From the NCBI RefSeq assembly GCF_902374955.1, contig NZ_CABKRX010000041.1, positions 1 to 35,271 of the forward strand: a stretch of 35,271 bases of DNA. The letters run 5' to 3'. Position 1 is the first letter of the stretch, and every line of letters begins with the position of its first letter. Made by a program: the position numbers and the translations under genes. Of this stretch, positions 15,572 through 22,816 are shown piece after piece. Source of the stretch: Bacillus massilioanorexius (GTDB taxonomy: Bacteria; Bacillota; Bacilli; Bacillales; DSM-1321). The notes under the pieces were generated by a model. The model did no database searches and had not been told where the DNA came from. It saw nothing but the letters and a program-made list of their open reading frames with translations.

Positions 15572-16349
15572 ATCGCTTCACCATGATTATAGACAGAGTC
15601 TCAAAAAAGAGAAAAAGTACGTATACTTTTATCAAGCAATTATCTTCATCCTCTTTTTTTCATCATGGGAGATTTCTAGCCGTTTTGAATGGATTGATCC
15701 ACTGATTTTTAGCTCTCCATCTAAAATCATTGCTCTATTTATCGATAAAGCAGGCGATGGAACTCTATTTACCAATGTCGGTATTACATTATTTGAAACA
15801 ATACTAGGATTTATTCTTGGCACACTAATCGGAACTTTATTAGCTGCATTATTATGGTGGTCCCCTTTCCTTTCGAAAGTATTGGATCCATATTTAGTCA
15901 TCTTAAATGCCATGCCTAAAGTAGCATTAGGTCCGATTCTCATTGTTGCACTAGGTCCTGGATTTACCTCTATTATTGCTATGGGAGCGATCATATCCGT
16001 TATTATCACTACCATTGTCGTATATACGTCATTTAAAGAGGTAAATGATAACTATTTAAAGGTTTTAAAATCATTTGGGGCTAGTAGATTACAATGCTTT
16101 TATGAAGCTGTACTTCCTTCTTCTATGCCGACCATCATTTCGACCTTAAAAGTTAATGTAGGATTATCATGGGTAGGCGTTATAGTTGGTGAGTTTTTAG
16201 TCTCAGCTAAGGGGTTAGGCTACTTAATCATTTACGGATTTCAAGTGTTTAATTTTACACTAGTGTTAATGTCACTCTTACTTATTGCTGTCTTCGCAAC
16301 TATTATGTATCAGCTAGTGGCCCTATTAGAAAGAAAATTAATTAAATAA
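15561..16349 (+). CDS. ytlD: ABC transporter permease
   Basis: A permease of the BPD-transport inner-membrane family (SsuC-like), 262 residues from the ATG at 15561. About six membrane helices, with the first at residues 24-42. The EAA loop that contacts the ATPase is present (LKSFGASRLQCFYEAVLPSS). The open frame extends upstream to 15480, but that part lies wholly within ytlC in another frame, so I choose 15561, which overlaps the ytlC stop by 11 bases. The upstream ribosome site is weak, which suggests translational coupling. Substrate as for YtlA: unknown. Confidence 0.92.
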   Translation: MNIKSLHHDYRQSLKKEKKYVYFYQAIIFILFFSSWEISSRFEWIDPLIFSSPSKIIALFIDKAGDGTLFTNVGITLFETILGFILGTLIGTLLAALLWWSPFLSKVLDPYLVILNAMPKVALGPILIVALGPGFTSIIAMGAIISVIITTIVVYTSFKEVNDNYLKVLKSFGASRLQCFYEAVLPSSMPTIISTLKVNVGLSWVGVIVGEFLVSAKGLGYLIIYGFQVFNFTLVLMSLLLIAVFATIMYQLVALLERKLIK

Positions 16350-16393
16350 AAAAATCGTTATCGGTCCTTTTATAAAAAATGAGTCTGAAAACA

Positions 16394-16446
16394 TTATAAA
16401 GGATGAGTCAATTGAGGCAACGCCTCCTTCAACTCATCCTTTATAA
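16394..16446. terminator. Bidirectional terminator between ytlD and ytkD
   Basis: A perfect 15-bp stem (16394-16408 with 16432-16446, arm TTATAAAGGATGAGT) with an inner GAGGC-AAC-GCCTC stem. No long T tract, but the hairpin is strong and lies between convergent genes. Confidence 0.75.
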
Positions 16447-16487
16447 CTACATTCATATTCTATACTTATTACAATCTCTTTACATAC

Positions 16488-16982
16488 CTATTGTATGCAA
16501 CTATCATTATGAACTATCTGTAATTCCTTCAGCCTTTTTAAACTTAATACCACTACTTGATCTCTCATGATAAAGCTAAATGTTTTATCGGAAAACGTGT
16601 CTGGTAACTCTTTTATAAAAAAAGCTCCATCAGTTTCTAAATAATTATTTTTACTTTCAAAACAATCAACCCTTGCAAAATACACATTCTTCACGAAGCT
16701 TTCTTCCATACCTTCTACCTTATATTGCCCGATATAAATTAAATCCTTTATGTGTGCACCTGTTTCCTCCCACACTTCTCTTTTGGCCGCTTGCTCAATT
16801 GTTTCACCTAATTCCTTTTTTCCACCAGGGAATTCTAGTCCTCTTTTTTTATGCTTTGTAAAAACCCATCCATTAGAACTGTATAGAAGGACTAATACAT
16901 GCCCAGGAGAAGTAGAAAATGTATTAAGGTTTGTTGAGAAATGTACACTATTTCCATTAGTATCTGTAAATGATGTAATCAA
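16488..16982 (-). CDS. ytkD: Nudix nucleoside triphosphate pyrophosphohydrolase
   Basis: A 164-residue Nudix enzyme. The full Nudix box is present at residues 54-76: G, five residues, E60, seven residues, R68-E69-V-W-E72-E73-T-G75. In B. subtilis YtkD hydrolyses nucleoside triphosphates and helps remove oxidised guanine nucleotides, protecting growing and sporulating cells. The gene order ytlD-ytkD-ytkC is conserved with B. subtilis, which supports orthology. It is convergent with ytlD. Confidence 0.9.
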   Translation of the reverse strand: MITSFTDTNGNSVHFSTNLNTFSTSPGHVLVLLYSSNGWVFTKHKKRGLEFPGGKKELGETIEQAAKREVWEETGAHIKDLIYIGQYKVEGMEESFVKNVYFARVDCFESKNNYLETDGAFFIKELPDTFSDKTFSFIMRDQVVVLSLKRLKELQIVHNDSCIQ

Positions 16983-17083
16983 CTTTTAATACCCTCTTTC
17001 ATCAAGAGCTCATTATATTCTATTTTACTTAATAATCTAATCCTATTCCACAAAAGAGCGATTAGATAAATGAAAGATTCATA

Positions 17084-17506
17084 TCAAGTTTTAGATTGAT
17101 CATTTTTATTCTTTATATCATTTTGTATAAATTCAACTATTTTCACAATCCAATCTGGTAATGGTACTCCCACCTTGATGGCATAGCCTAATATAATCGC
17201 CATCTCATTACTTATATAAAAGAGGAGAGTTGCATTTCTAATCATGTCTCCAGTATTTAATAACTCATCTAAAATGAAACTAATAATAATGATTCCTATT
17301 AAAAGTCCTCTTTTTAATGTTTCTTTTATAAATATTTCCCATTTTAGTGTTTTGGTAATAATTCCAACTAAGAGAAATGATACTAAATCAATCACTAATA
17401 GCCATCCTAACACCATTAAAATCCACTGAGAATATTCTCCACTCATATGGATTAAGCTACCACCCAAAAATGCAAATAAAGGTAATCTGAGTGATGATAA
17501 TTTCAC
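17084..17506 (-). CDS. ytkC: Phage-holin-family membrane protein
   Basis: A 140-residue protein of the Cp-1/toxin-secretion holin family. Hydrophobic segments lie at about 7-22, 28-48 and 64-80, followed by the family hallmark LNTGDMIRNATLLFYISNEM and a short charged tail. Phage holins form membrane holes that let lysins out, but chromosomal copies such as B. subtilis YtkC sit outside prophages, and no lysin or other phage gene is near this one. A role in releasing wall hydrolases or in spore mother-cell lysis is possible but unproven. Synteny with ytkD supports the symbol. Confidence 0.8.
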   Translation of the reverse strand: MKLSSLRLPLFAFLGGSLIHMSGEYSQWILMVLGWLLVIDLVSFLLVGIITKTLKWEIFIKETLKRGLLIGIIIISFILDELLNTGDMIRNATLLFYISNEMAIILGYAIKVGVPLPDWIVKIVEFIQNDIKNKNDQSKT

Positions 17507-17702
17507 TTGTTACCCTCCTTCCTGATATTTATTTTCCAATTTGTTATAGATTAAAAAAAAGTTTTGTGGGTAAAACAATATTAGAAGAATATTTGAGCAT
17601 TACCTTGTGGTATTAAGGGGATTAGGTGATACAATATTCTATGAAAGTAAACAGCATTTGCATGTACTTTTCTACTACTTTTGTTAAGGTGAGGTGTTAA
17701 TA

Positions 17703-17963
17703 TTGAAACTCGTTGATGACTTATTTGAACACTATCGTACAAAACTTACAGGTGATGATGAAGATATTGATATACTTACTTTGGCGGTATTAGAGCAGTT
17801 TGATCAAAAGGAAATCCTTGAGCATATTTTAGAAATGGATGAAGTAGAATTAAAAAGTTTTTTTGGGTTGTACATAATGGAAACATTAAAAAGTAAATTT
17901 GCAGAAGTAAATCAATCGCAACAAAAAGGTTCATTTATTTCCCACTATCGAAATATTCACTAG
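17703..17963 (+). CDS. Small acidic protein, DUF6154-like
   Basis: An 86-residue, helix-rich, acidic protein: KLVDDLFEHYRTKLTGDDED at the front, then DILTLAVLEQF and ELKSFFGLYIMETLKSK. No signal peptide or membrane helix. I think it belongs to the small Bacillales family DUF6154, whose function is unknown. A TTG at 17703 lies eight bases after GAGG; a GTG at 17694 overlaps the ribosome site and is less likely. It stands alone and ends at a strong terminator. Confidence 0.75.
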   Translation: MKLVDDLFEHYRTKLTGDDEDIDILTLAVLEQFDQKEILEHILEMDEVELKSFFGLYIMETLKSKFAEVNQSQQKGSFISHYRNIH

Positions 17964-17997
17964 TTTTAATCTAAATAAATGAGTCTGTCATATATAT

Positions 17998-18045
17998 GAA
18001 GAGGCATCTAAAAGGTGATGTATATCATCTAATAGATGCCTCTTC
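17998..18045. terminator. Bidirectional terminator
   Basis: A perfect 13-bp stem (17998-18010 with 18033-18045, arm GAAGAGGCATCTA), with a smaller GATG/CATC stem inside. It separates two converging small genes. Confidence 0.8.
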
Positions 18046-18053
18046 CCATTTGT

Positions 18054-18248
18054 TTACACTTTTACATCTACTACTTTACCTGCATATGGATGTGCAACTT
18101 GCTGTATCGACTGCTGCGTTTCTTGAAAATCATCCAACATGACGATAGCTTGTGCAGCCCCTACTGACATGGCATTTTTCATTAAACTCATACTAACCGT
18201 ATGCTGAAGGCTTGCTAATTGTTGACTCATGATAGAACTAATATCCAT
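18054..18248 (-). CDS. YjfB family putative motility protein
   Basis: A 64-residue protein matching the YjfB family: MDISSIMSQQLASLQHTVSMSLMKNAM, then ML-DDFQ and a C-terminal HPYAGKVVDVKV (joined around HP-GxxxD). The pattern resembles flagellin-end helices, which is why the family is named putative motility protein; direct evidence for the role is thin. The ATG has GGGAGGCG upstream. No flagellar genes are near. Confidence 0.85.
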   Translation of the reverse strand: MDISSIMSQQLASLQHTVSMSLMKNAMSVGAAQAIVMLDDFQETQQSIQQVAHPYAGKVVDVKV

Positions 18249-18398
18249 TTCTATTCGCCTCCCTCTACTCTTTATTTATACAGTTACAATACTTATATCG
18301 TAAATTTTAAAAATTACTTTAGGTATACTACCTAGAAAAATGACCAACATGGTACAATGGAAAATATAAGAAAAAATAGAGATGGAGCGATTCTTAAA

Positions 18399-18542
18399 AT
18401 GATTCCCATTTTAGTTATTTGTATCATTATCGTTTTTGCTGTCATTTTGATTAGTGTTCTCACGACGTCAAAAGCATATAAATATAAGCACACTATTGAC
18501 CCACATCCTTCTGATACAATTGATGATTCTCATGATCAATAA
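18399..18542 (+). CDS. Small single-helix membrane protein, YtzI-like
   Basis: A 47-residue protein with one membrane helix (residues 2-23) followed by TTSKAYKYKHTIDPHP and an acidic tail. From memory and position it resembles B. subtilis YtzI, which also lies near luxS; function unknown. I choose the ATG at 18399, which follows GATGGAG. An upstream ATG at 18357 in the same frame has no ribosome site and would add a charged front. Confidence 0.6.
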   Translation: MIPILVICIIIVFAVILISVLTTSKAYKYKHTIDPHPSDTIDDSHDQ

Positions 18543-18570
18543 GGAGTTTTAAAGCTATTACCTCATAAAA

Positions 18571-18612
18571 AAGAGGTCTAAAAAAGAATATCCATTCCTT
18601 TTTAAACCTCTT
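18571..18612. terminator. Bidirectional terminator next to luxS
   Basis: AAGAGGT and TAAAAAAG on the left pair with CTTTTTA and ACCTCTT on the right, with a small bulge. It lies between a small plus-strand gene and convergent luxS. Confidence 0.65.
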
Positions 18613-18619
18613 ACTTATT

Positions 18620-19093
18620 CTAAGCAAAGACTTGTTGTAGTTCCTCTTTAGTGTGCTTCAACCAGTAATTCATTAGTTTCTTTGCACCTTCTAAATCATG
18701 TAATTTTGCTTGCCCACATTGTTTTTCATTAGCTGCGGGAATCTCTACTATTTCTATACCGTCCTTCATTGTATGCTCTAATACATCAATAATATCTAAT
18801 ACTGTTGGTTCTCCACTTACCACTAAATAGAACCCAGTTTGACATCCCATAGGAGAAATATCAATGACATCCCAATTGTCATATTTCTCTGAGTGTTTAC
18901 GAATATTGTATGCTAATAAATGCTCCAATGTATGAATCGCGTCAGGCTTCATTGCTTGCTTATTTGGTTGGCAAAAACGAATATCAAATTTATTTACGAC
19001 TCCATCACTTCCAACTTTATGAACACCACAGTGTCTTACATAAGGGGCTTTAACAATATTATGATCTAATTCAAAACTTTCGACTGATGGCAT
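18620..19093 (-). CDS. luxS: S-ribosylhomocysteine lyase (AI-2 synthase)
   Basis: Cleaves S-ribosylhomocysteine to homocysteine and DPD, the precursor of autoinducer 2; part of SAM recycling. At 157 residues it is full length. The metal ligands are all present: His54 and His58 in HTLEH and Cys126 in QCGQAK. Glu57 and Cys84 (SPMGCQTG) are the catalytic residues. The ATG has GGAG upstream. It has no S-box leader, unlike metK. Confidence 0.97.
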   Translation of the reverse strand: MPSVESFELDHNIVKAPYVRHCGVHKVGSDGVVNKFDIRFCQPNKQAMKPDAIHTLEHLLAYNIRKHSEKYDNWDVIDISPMGCQTGFYLVVSGEPTVLDIIDVLEHTMKDGIEIVEIPAANEKQCGQAKLHDLEGAKKLMNYWLKHTKEELQQVFA

Positions 19094-19367
19094 ATTTCTT
19101 CACTCCTAACAAATTTATTCTTTCTATATCATATAGGTAAAATCAGATTTTTTCATCTTATTCATTCACTTTTTAGAATTATTTTTCTTTTATGATTACT
19201 TTGCTATTCTTTACGTTATGTCAATTTTTTATTTAGGTGTATAATAATATGAGATTTGAAATGTCTTACTGTATTCAAAGTGAATGATAGAATCAAGTTC
19301 TACAACAATCTAATAATAAGCTTTGAATTTTTTTGATTCACTTTATTTCCAAAAAGGATGACATAAC

Positions 19368-19598
19368 ATGAAAAAAGTATTACTGTTTATAATTCAATTT
19401 TATCGAAAGACTATATCTCCCTTAAAGCCACCAACCTGTAGATTTTATCCGACTTGCTCAGCGTATGGTCTAGAAGCAATACAACGTTTTGGTGCTTTAA
19501 AAGGAGGTTGGTTAACAATAAAAAGAATCTTAAAATGCCACCCCTTACATCCTGGTGGAGTTGATTTGGTACCTGAAAAAGAAGAGAAAAGAAAATAA
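19368..19598 (+). CDS. yidD: Membrane protein insertion efficiency factor YidD
   Basis: A 76-residue member of the YidD family (ytjA in B. subtilis). It has the family core FYRKTISPLKPPTCRFYPTCSAYGLEAI (shown here by CRFYPTCSAY), then GGWLTIKRILKCHPLHPGG. The amphipathic front is thought to lie on the membrane, where it aids YidC-dependent insertion. It follows luxS divergently, as in B. subtilis, and ends at a hairpin (19627-19651). Confidence 0.95.
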   Translation: MKKVLLFIIQFYRKTISPLKPPTCRFYPTCSAYGLEAIQRFGALKGGWLTIKRILKCHPLHPGGVDLVPEKEEKRK

Positions 19599-19626
19599 TG
19601 TTTGTCGTTATTTGCTAAAAAAAGAA

Positions 19627-19656
19627 AACACGAAACTCTTGCGTTCGTGTTCTATT
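19627..19656 (+). terminator. yidD terminator
   Basis: AACACGAA (19627-19634) pairs with TTCGTGTT (19644-19651), followed by CTATTT, about 30 bases after the yidD stop. Confidence 0.6.
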
Positions 19657-19677
19657 TACGTTAATATACAATATGAT

Positions 19678-19728
19678 AAATCGTAATCATTTCGTTTAAT
19701 GTTTTGTAAATCGTAACAACTACGATTA
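19678..19728 (+). promoter_or_regulatory. Two tandem Zur boxes
   Basis: AAATCGTAATCATTTCGTTTA (19678-19698, split here as AAATCGTAAT-C-ATTTCGTTTA) and AAATCGTAAC-A-ACTACGATTA (19708-19728) both match the 21-base Bacillus Zur box, AAATCGTAAT-N-ATTACGATTT, with two to four mismatches each. Their centres are 30 bases apart. They stand in front of the zinc-binding lipoprotein gene, predicting repression when zinc is plentiful. Confidence 0.85.
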
Positions 19729-19863
19729 AGAAATAAACAGTTAAAGCTTGATGCAAACTAGGAAGGGTAACAAATATACAAAATCTAGATGATCATCTTT
19801 GGGTTATGCAGTCTCAAGTTTAACAAATGGTTATTTCGATACTATGCAAATCAGGGGGAAATT

Positions 19864-20817
19864 ATGAAAAAAAAGCTTGTATTATCCTTTCTTCTTCTGA
19901 TTGCAGTCATTCTTACAGGCTGTAATCAAAAAGAAGAATCGAACAAAACTGAAACACTAAATGTATACACAACGGTATATCCTTTACAGTTTTTCGCAGA
20001 ACAAATTGGTGGAAAGTATGTAAATGTTCATTCCGTATATCCACCAGGTACTGACGAACATACTTTTGAACCATCACAAAAAGACGTCATAAAAATGGCT
20101 GAATCTAATCTTTTCTTATACATCGGATATAATTTAGAAGGCTTTGTAACAAAAACAAAACCTATTTTAGAAAAAGAAAACGTAACACTTTTAGCTGTCG
20201 GAGAGAAGATACATTTAGATGATGAATTACTAGCACATGATGAGCAAGGTGAAGAGCATGAGCATGAACATGAAGATGATGGACATAATCACGGCGACGT
20301 AGACCCACACATGTGGCTAGATCCTGTTTTGGCTAAATCAATGGCTGCTGAAATTAAAAAAGAGCTTATTAAACTTAAACCTGAAGAAAAACAATTTTTT
20401 GAAGAAAATTACAAACAATTAGTAACTAAACTAGACAAACTTAATAACGGTTTTAAAGAGACTATAACTAAAAGCCCTAAGAAAGAAATCATTGTATCTC
20501 ACGCAGCATATGGATATTGGGAGAAACGTTATGGCTTAGAACAAATTGCTGTATCTGGGTTATCTAGTTCAAGTGAACCTAGCCAAAAAGAGCTGAAGGC
20601 AATAATGGAAGTAGCCAAAGAACATAACATTAACTATGTACTTTTTGAACAAAACGTCCAATCAAAGCTCACAGAAATACTCCAAAAAGAAATTGGAGCA
20701 AAGTCATTACAACTTCATAATCTATCCGTTTTAACTGAAAAAGATATTGAACACAATAAAGATTATTTCAGTCTAATGGAAAAAAATCTTGAAACACTAA
20801 AAACAGCACTACAATAA
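19864..20817 (+). CDS. znuA: Zinc-binding ABC transporter receptor (ZnuA/AdcA type)
   Basis: A 317-residue lipoprotein of the cluster A-I metal receptors. The signal peptide ends in VILTGC with Cys20. The fold starts NVYTTVYPLQFFAEQIGG, followed by the first ligand region GTDEHTFEPSQ. A charged His/Glu-rich loop near residues 122-145 (EHEHEHEDDGHNHG) is typical of zinc rather than manganese receptors; then DPHMWLDP, VSHAAYGYW, and FEQNV. There is no ZinT-like tail. The ATG at 19864 follows GGGGGA; an upstream in-frame ATG at 19789 would add 25 residues before the signal peptide and is unlikely. No permease or ATPase gene follows, so it must pair with subunits encoded elsewhere. Two Zur boxes lie upstream. 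Confidence 0.93.
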   Translation: MKKKLVLSFLLLIAVILTGCNQKEESNKTETLNVYTTVYPLQFFAEQIGGKYVNVHSVYPPGTDEHTFEPSQKDVIKMAESNLFLYIGYNLEGFVTKTKPILEKENVTLLAVGEKIHLDDELLAHDEQGEEHEHEHEDDGHNHGDVDPHMWLDPVLAKSMAAEIKKELIKLKPEEKQFFEENYKQLVTKLDKLNNGFKETITKSPKKEIIVSHAAYGYWEKRYGLEQIAVSGLSSSSEPSQKELKAIMEVAKEHNINYVLFEQNVQSKLTEILQKEIGAKSLQLHNLSVLTEKDIEHNKDYFSLMEKNLETLKTALQ

Positions 20818-20907
20818 TTTGCTTTTCCTATATAAATACAGAAGAAAATTACCAGTCATGACAACTACTTATAAGTAAAAACTAAGCTTGTAAGGAGGAT
20901 GAGGTAC

Positions 20908-21069
20908 ATGGCAAAAGATGTTAAATGCAGTGCGAATAGTTGCTTCTATTGGAAGCATGGAAATCGCTGCTCTGCAAAAAATATTATGGTGGAAATGTAC
21001 TCCGATGGGAAAGCACGCACTAGTAGCCAAACGGGGTGCCAAACATTTAAACCAAAAGATATTTATTAG
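20908..21069 (+). CDS. DUF1540 four-cysteine small protein
   Basis: A 53-residue protein starting at an ATG after a strong AAGGAGG (20891-20897): MAKDVKCSANSCFYWKHGNR, then CSA, and a C-terminal TGCQTFKP. Cysteines at 7, 12, 21 and 44 fit the DUF1540 pattern and could bind a metal such as zinc, though this is not shown for the family. It lies 90 bases after znuA on the same strand and before a double terminator, so it may be read from the same Zur-controlled transcript or from its own promoter. Function unknown. Confidence 0.85.
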   Translation: MAKDVKCSANSCFYWKHGNRCSAKNIMVEMYSDGKARTSSQTGCQTFKPKDIY

Positions 21070-21082
21070 TAAATCACAATCT

Positions 21083-21144
21083 CCACCACCATAATAGTAT
21101 GGTGGTGGATGTACATTAGCTAGACCTCGGTCTAGCTATTTTTT
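21083..21144 (+). terminator. Double hairpin terminator
   Basis: The first hairpin is a perfect 11-bp stem (21083-21093 with 21098-21108, arm CCACCACCATA, loop ATAG). The second is a perfect 10-bp stem (21117-21126 with 21129-21138, arm TAGCTAGACC) followed by six T. Together they end the znuA/DUF1540 transcript. Confidence 0.85.
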
Positions 21145-21427
21145 AATGTAGAAAAGAGGGTGTCTCAAACGGCATAATTTGGTTGGCAAAAGTTTCATAC
21201 AATCCTTCCTCAACTAAAGATAGAATAAAGCGACGTGACAAAGCGCGTAACATCAACTTTTTTTAGAAAGTAAAAATAGAGATCCCATAAAGCGTAGGGG
21301 CTGTCTGAAAAGCGATAAAAATCACTTTTTCAGACAGCCCCGCTCTTCTTTTTATTTAAATACTCCATTTACATATTTAAACAACACAAAGCAGACCTCT
21401 ATTGAGCGCCTCCTTTGCTTTATTCTA
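21145..21427. other. Repeat-bearing intergenic region
   Basis: No gene. It holds a worn half-copy of a hairpin element (21154-21190, GGGTGTCTCAAACGG) and a complete hairpin with a 15-bp stem (21297-21341). Both share sequence with the terminator at 24625-24671. The stretch between them is AT-rich and unremarkable. Confidence 0.6.
21297..21341. repeat. Long hairpin of a dispersed family
   Basis: A perfect 15-bp stem (21297-21311 with 21327-21341, arm GGGGCTGTCTGAAAA) with loop GCGATAAAAATCAC-like sequence. On the plus strand it is followed by a T-rich stretch and could terminate. The TGTCT-AAAAGCGATA core recurs at 24637-24652, and the GGGCTGT arm recurs at 1283. Confidence 0.7.
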
Positions 21428-21571
21428 CTATTTTTCCTCAAAACTAACCGTTGGCTTTAAAAATTGAAGTTCTTCTTCAGCTAAGCCTGAAATTTCCTTA
21501 ATAACATGCATAGGTAACTGAAGATTAAATAATACTTCTGCAATGAAAAAAGCGTTTTTATTTTTTCTCAT
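21428..21571 (-). CDS. Small protein, possible remnant of an Rpn-type nuclease tail
   Basis: A 47-residue frame from an ATG at 21571 that follows AGGTAGG by nine bases: MRKNKNAFFIAEVLFNLQLP, then a helical ISGLAEEELQFLKP. The pattern of a helix followed by I-x-GL-xEEE-x-LK resembles the very end of Rpn/PD-(D/E)XK transposase-like proteins, but everything before that is missing. It may be a real small gene with a good ribosome site or a remnant. An in-frame TTG-type extension to 21628 lacks a ribosome site. Confidence 0.5.
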   Translation of the reverse strand: MRKNKNAFFIAEVLFNLQLPMHVIKEISGLAEEELQFLKPTVSFEEK

Positions 21572-21709
21572 AATCTTATACCTACCTGTGTTTTTTTCGG
21601 TTTTCAGAATACTAAAGCTCCGTTTCAAATATTATACAGGATGTGAAGTAAAATAAAAAACATCTAAATACCTAAAAATTGATTTTTTTACTTTTTTTGC
21701 AACTATTTA

Positions 21710-22816
21710 TTATATTATAAAATTTTCTTGATATACTGTCAGTTTATCAAGAACTGTATAATTTATGTTGTAGCCTATCCCAGGAGACTTAGAAACCTTC
21801 ACTGTGCCATTTTCTACAACAATTTCAGGATCAATAATATCTTCATCCCAAAAACGTGAAGACGAAGAAATATCACTAGGAAGCGTGAATCCTTCTAAAG
21901 AAGCTAAAGCTATATTATGAGCACGAGAAATTCCAAATTCAATCATCCCCCCACACCAGAGAGGAATCCCGTTATTTAGACAAAGATCGTGAATTTTTTT
22001 AGCTTGTTTCCATGCTCCTACTCGTCCCATTTTTACACATATAACCTGACAGCTATTAAGTTCGATAGCATTTTGAACAGATGTAAATGAGACTATGCTT
22101 TCATCCAAACATATGGGTGTTGTTAACTGTTTCTGTAATTGACCGTGTTCTATTAAATCATCATGTCCTAAAGGCTGTTCAATCATCATTAAGTCAAATT
22201 TATCAAGAGCTTGTAATGTTTTCAAATCTACTTTTGTAAATGAAGAATTAGCATCTACCATTAATGGTATATTTGGATATTCGTTACATATGTTTGATAC
22301 ATATTGAATGGCTGTTCGTGGATTGATTTTAATTTTATATTTTTTATATCCATCTTTTTTATACTCTTCAATTTGTTGTATGGCTTTTTCTATATTATCT
22401 GAAGCTACAACTACTCCTGAATCAATTGTCTTCTTTACACCATTAAATAATTTCGATAAAGGTATATTCAATTGTTTACTGTATAAATCCCAAAATGCAC
22501 ATTCAATTCCCGATTTGGCCATATGATTCCCTCGAACGAACGAAAAAAGAGTCTCGAGTTGGTCAGGATGTGATACTTGGATTTGTTGAATTGCTGGAAT
22601 CAAAAAATCTTTCAACATGTAGTAGCATGTTGTAATCGTTTCTTCCGTATACCATGGGCTTGAAAATGCTACAACTTCTCCCCAACCACTTAATCCATCG
22701 CGATCCTTCACCTCAACGATAATCGCTTCCCTTTTCGTTATCGTTCCAAGAGCATTTACAAATGGCTGCTTCAAAGGAGAAGCAATTCTTCTTAAGCTTA
22801 TAGATTGTATGTTCAT
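21710..22816 (-). CDS. menC: o-Succinylbenzoate synthase
   Basis: Dehydrates SHCHC to o-succinylbenzoate in menaquinone synthesis. A 368-residue enolase-superfamily enzyme: substrate-capping domain first, then the barrel with the general base pair KYKIKI (KxK, near residue 160), metal ligands in VDANSSF, MIEQPLGH and CLDES, and the second catalytic lysine in CVKMGRVGAW. All key residues are present. It overlaps the end of menE by four bases (ATGA), so the two are co-translated. Confidence 0.95.
   Translation of the reverse strand: MNIQSISLRRIASPLKQPFVNALGTITKREAIIVEVKDRDGLSGWGEVVAFSSPWYTEETITTCYYMLKDFLIPAIQQIQVSHPDQLETLFSFVRGNHMAKSGIECAFWDLYSKQLNIPLSKLFNGVKKTIDSGVVVASDNIEKAIQQIEEYKKDGYKKYKIKINPRTAIQYVSNICNEYPNIPLMVDANSSFTKVDLKTLQALDKFDLMMIEQPLGHDDLIEHGQLQKQLTTPICLDESIVSFTSVQNAIELNSCQVICVKMGRVGAWKQAKKIHDLCLNNGIPLWCGGMIEFGISRAHNIALASLEGFTLPSDISSSSRFWDEDIIDPEIVVENGTVKVSKSPGIGYNINYTVLDKLTVYQENFII

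Noticed and set aside
16394..16446. Palindrome considered as a transposon end
   Set aside because: It has no transposase, no second copy and no target duplication; its place between convergent genes fits a terminator.
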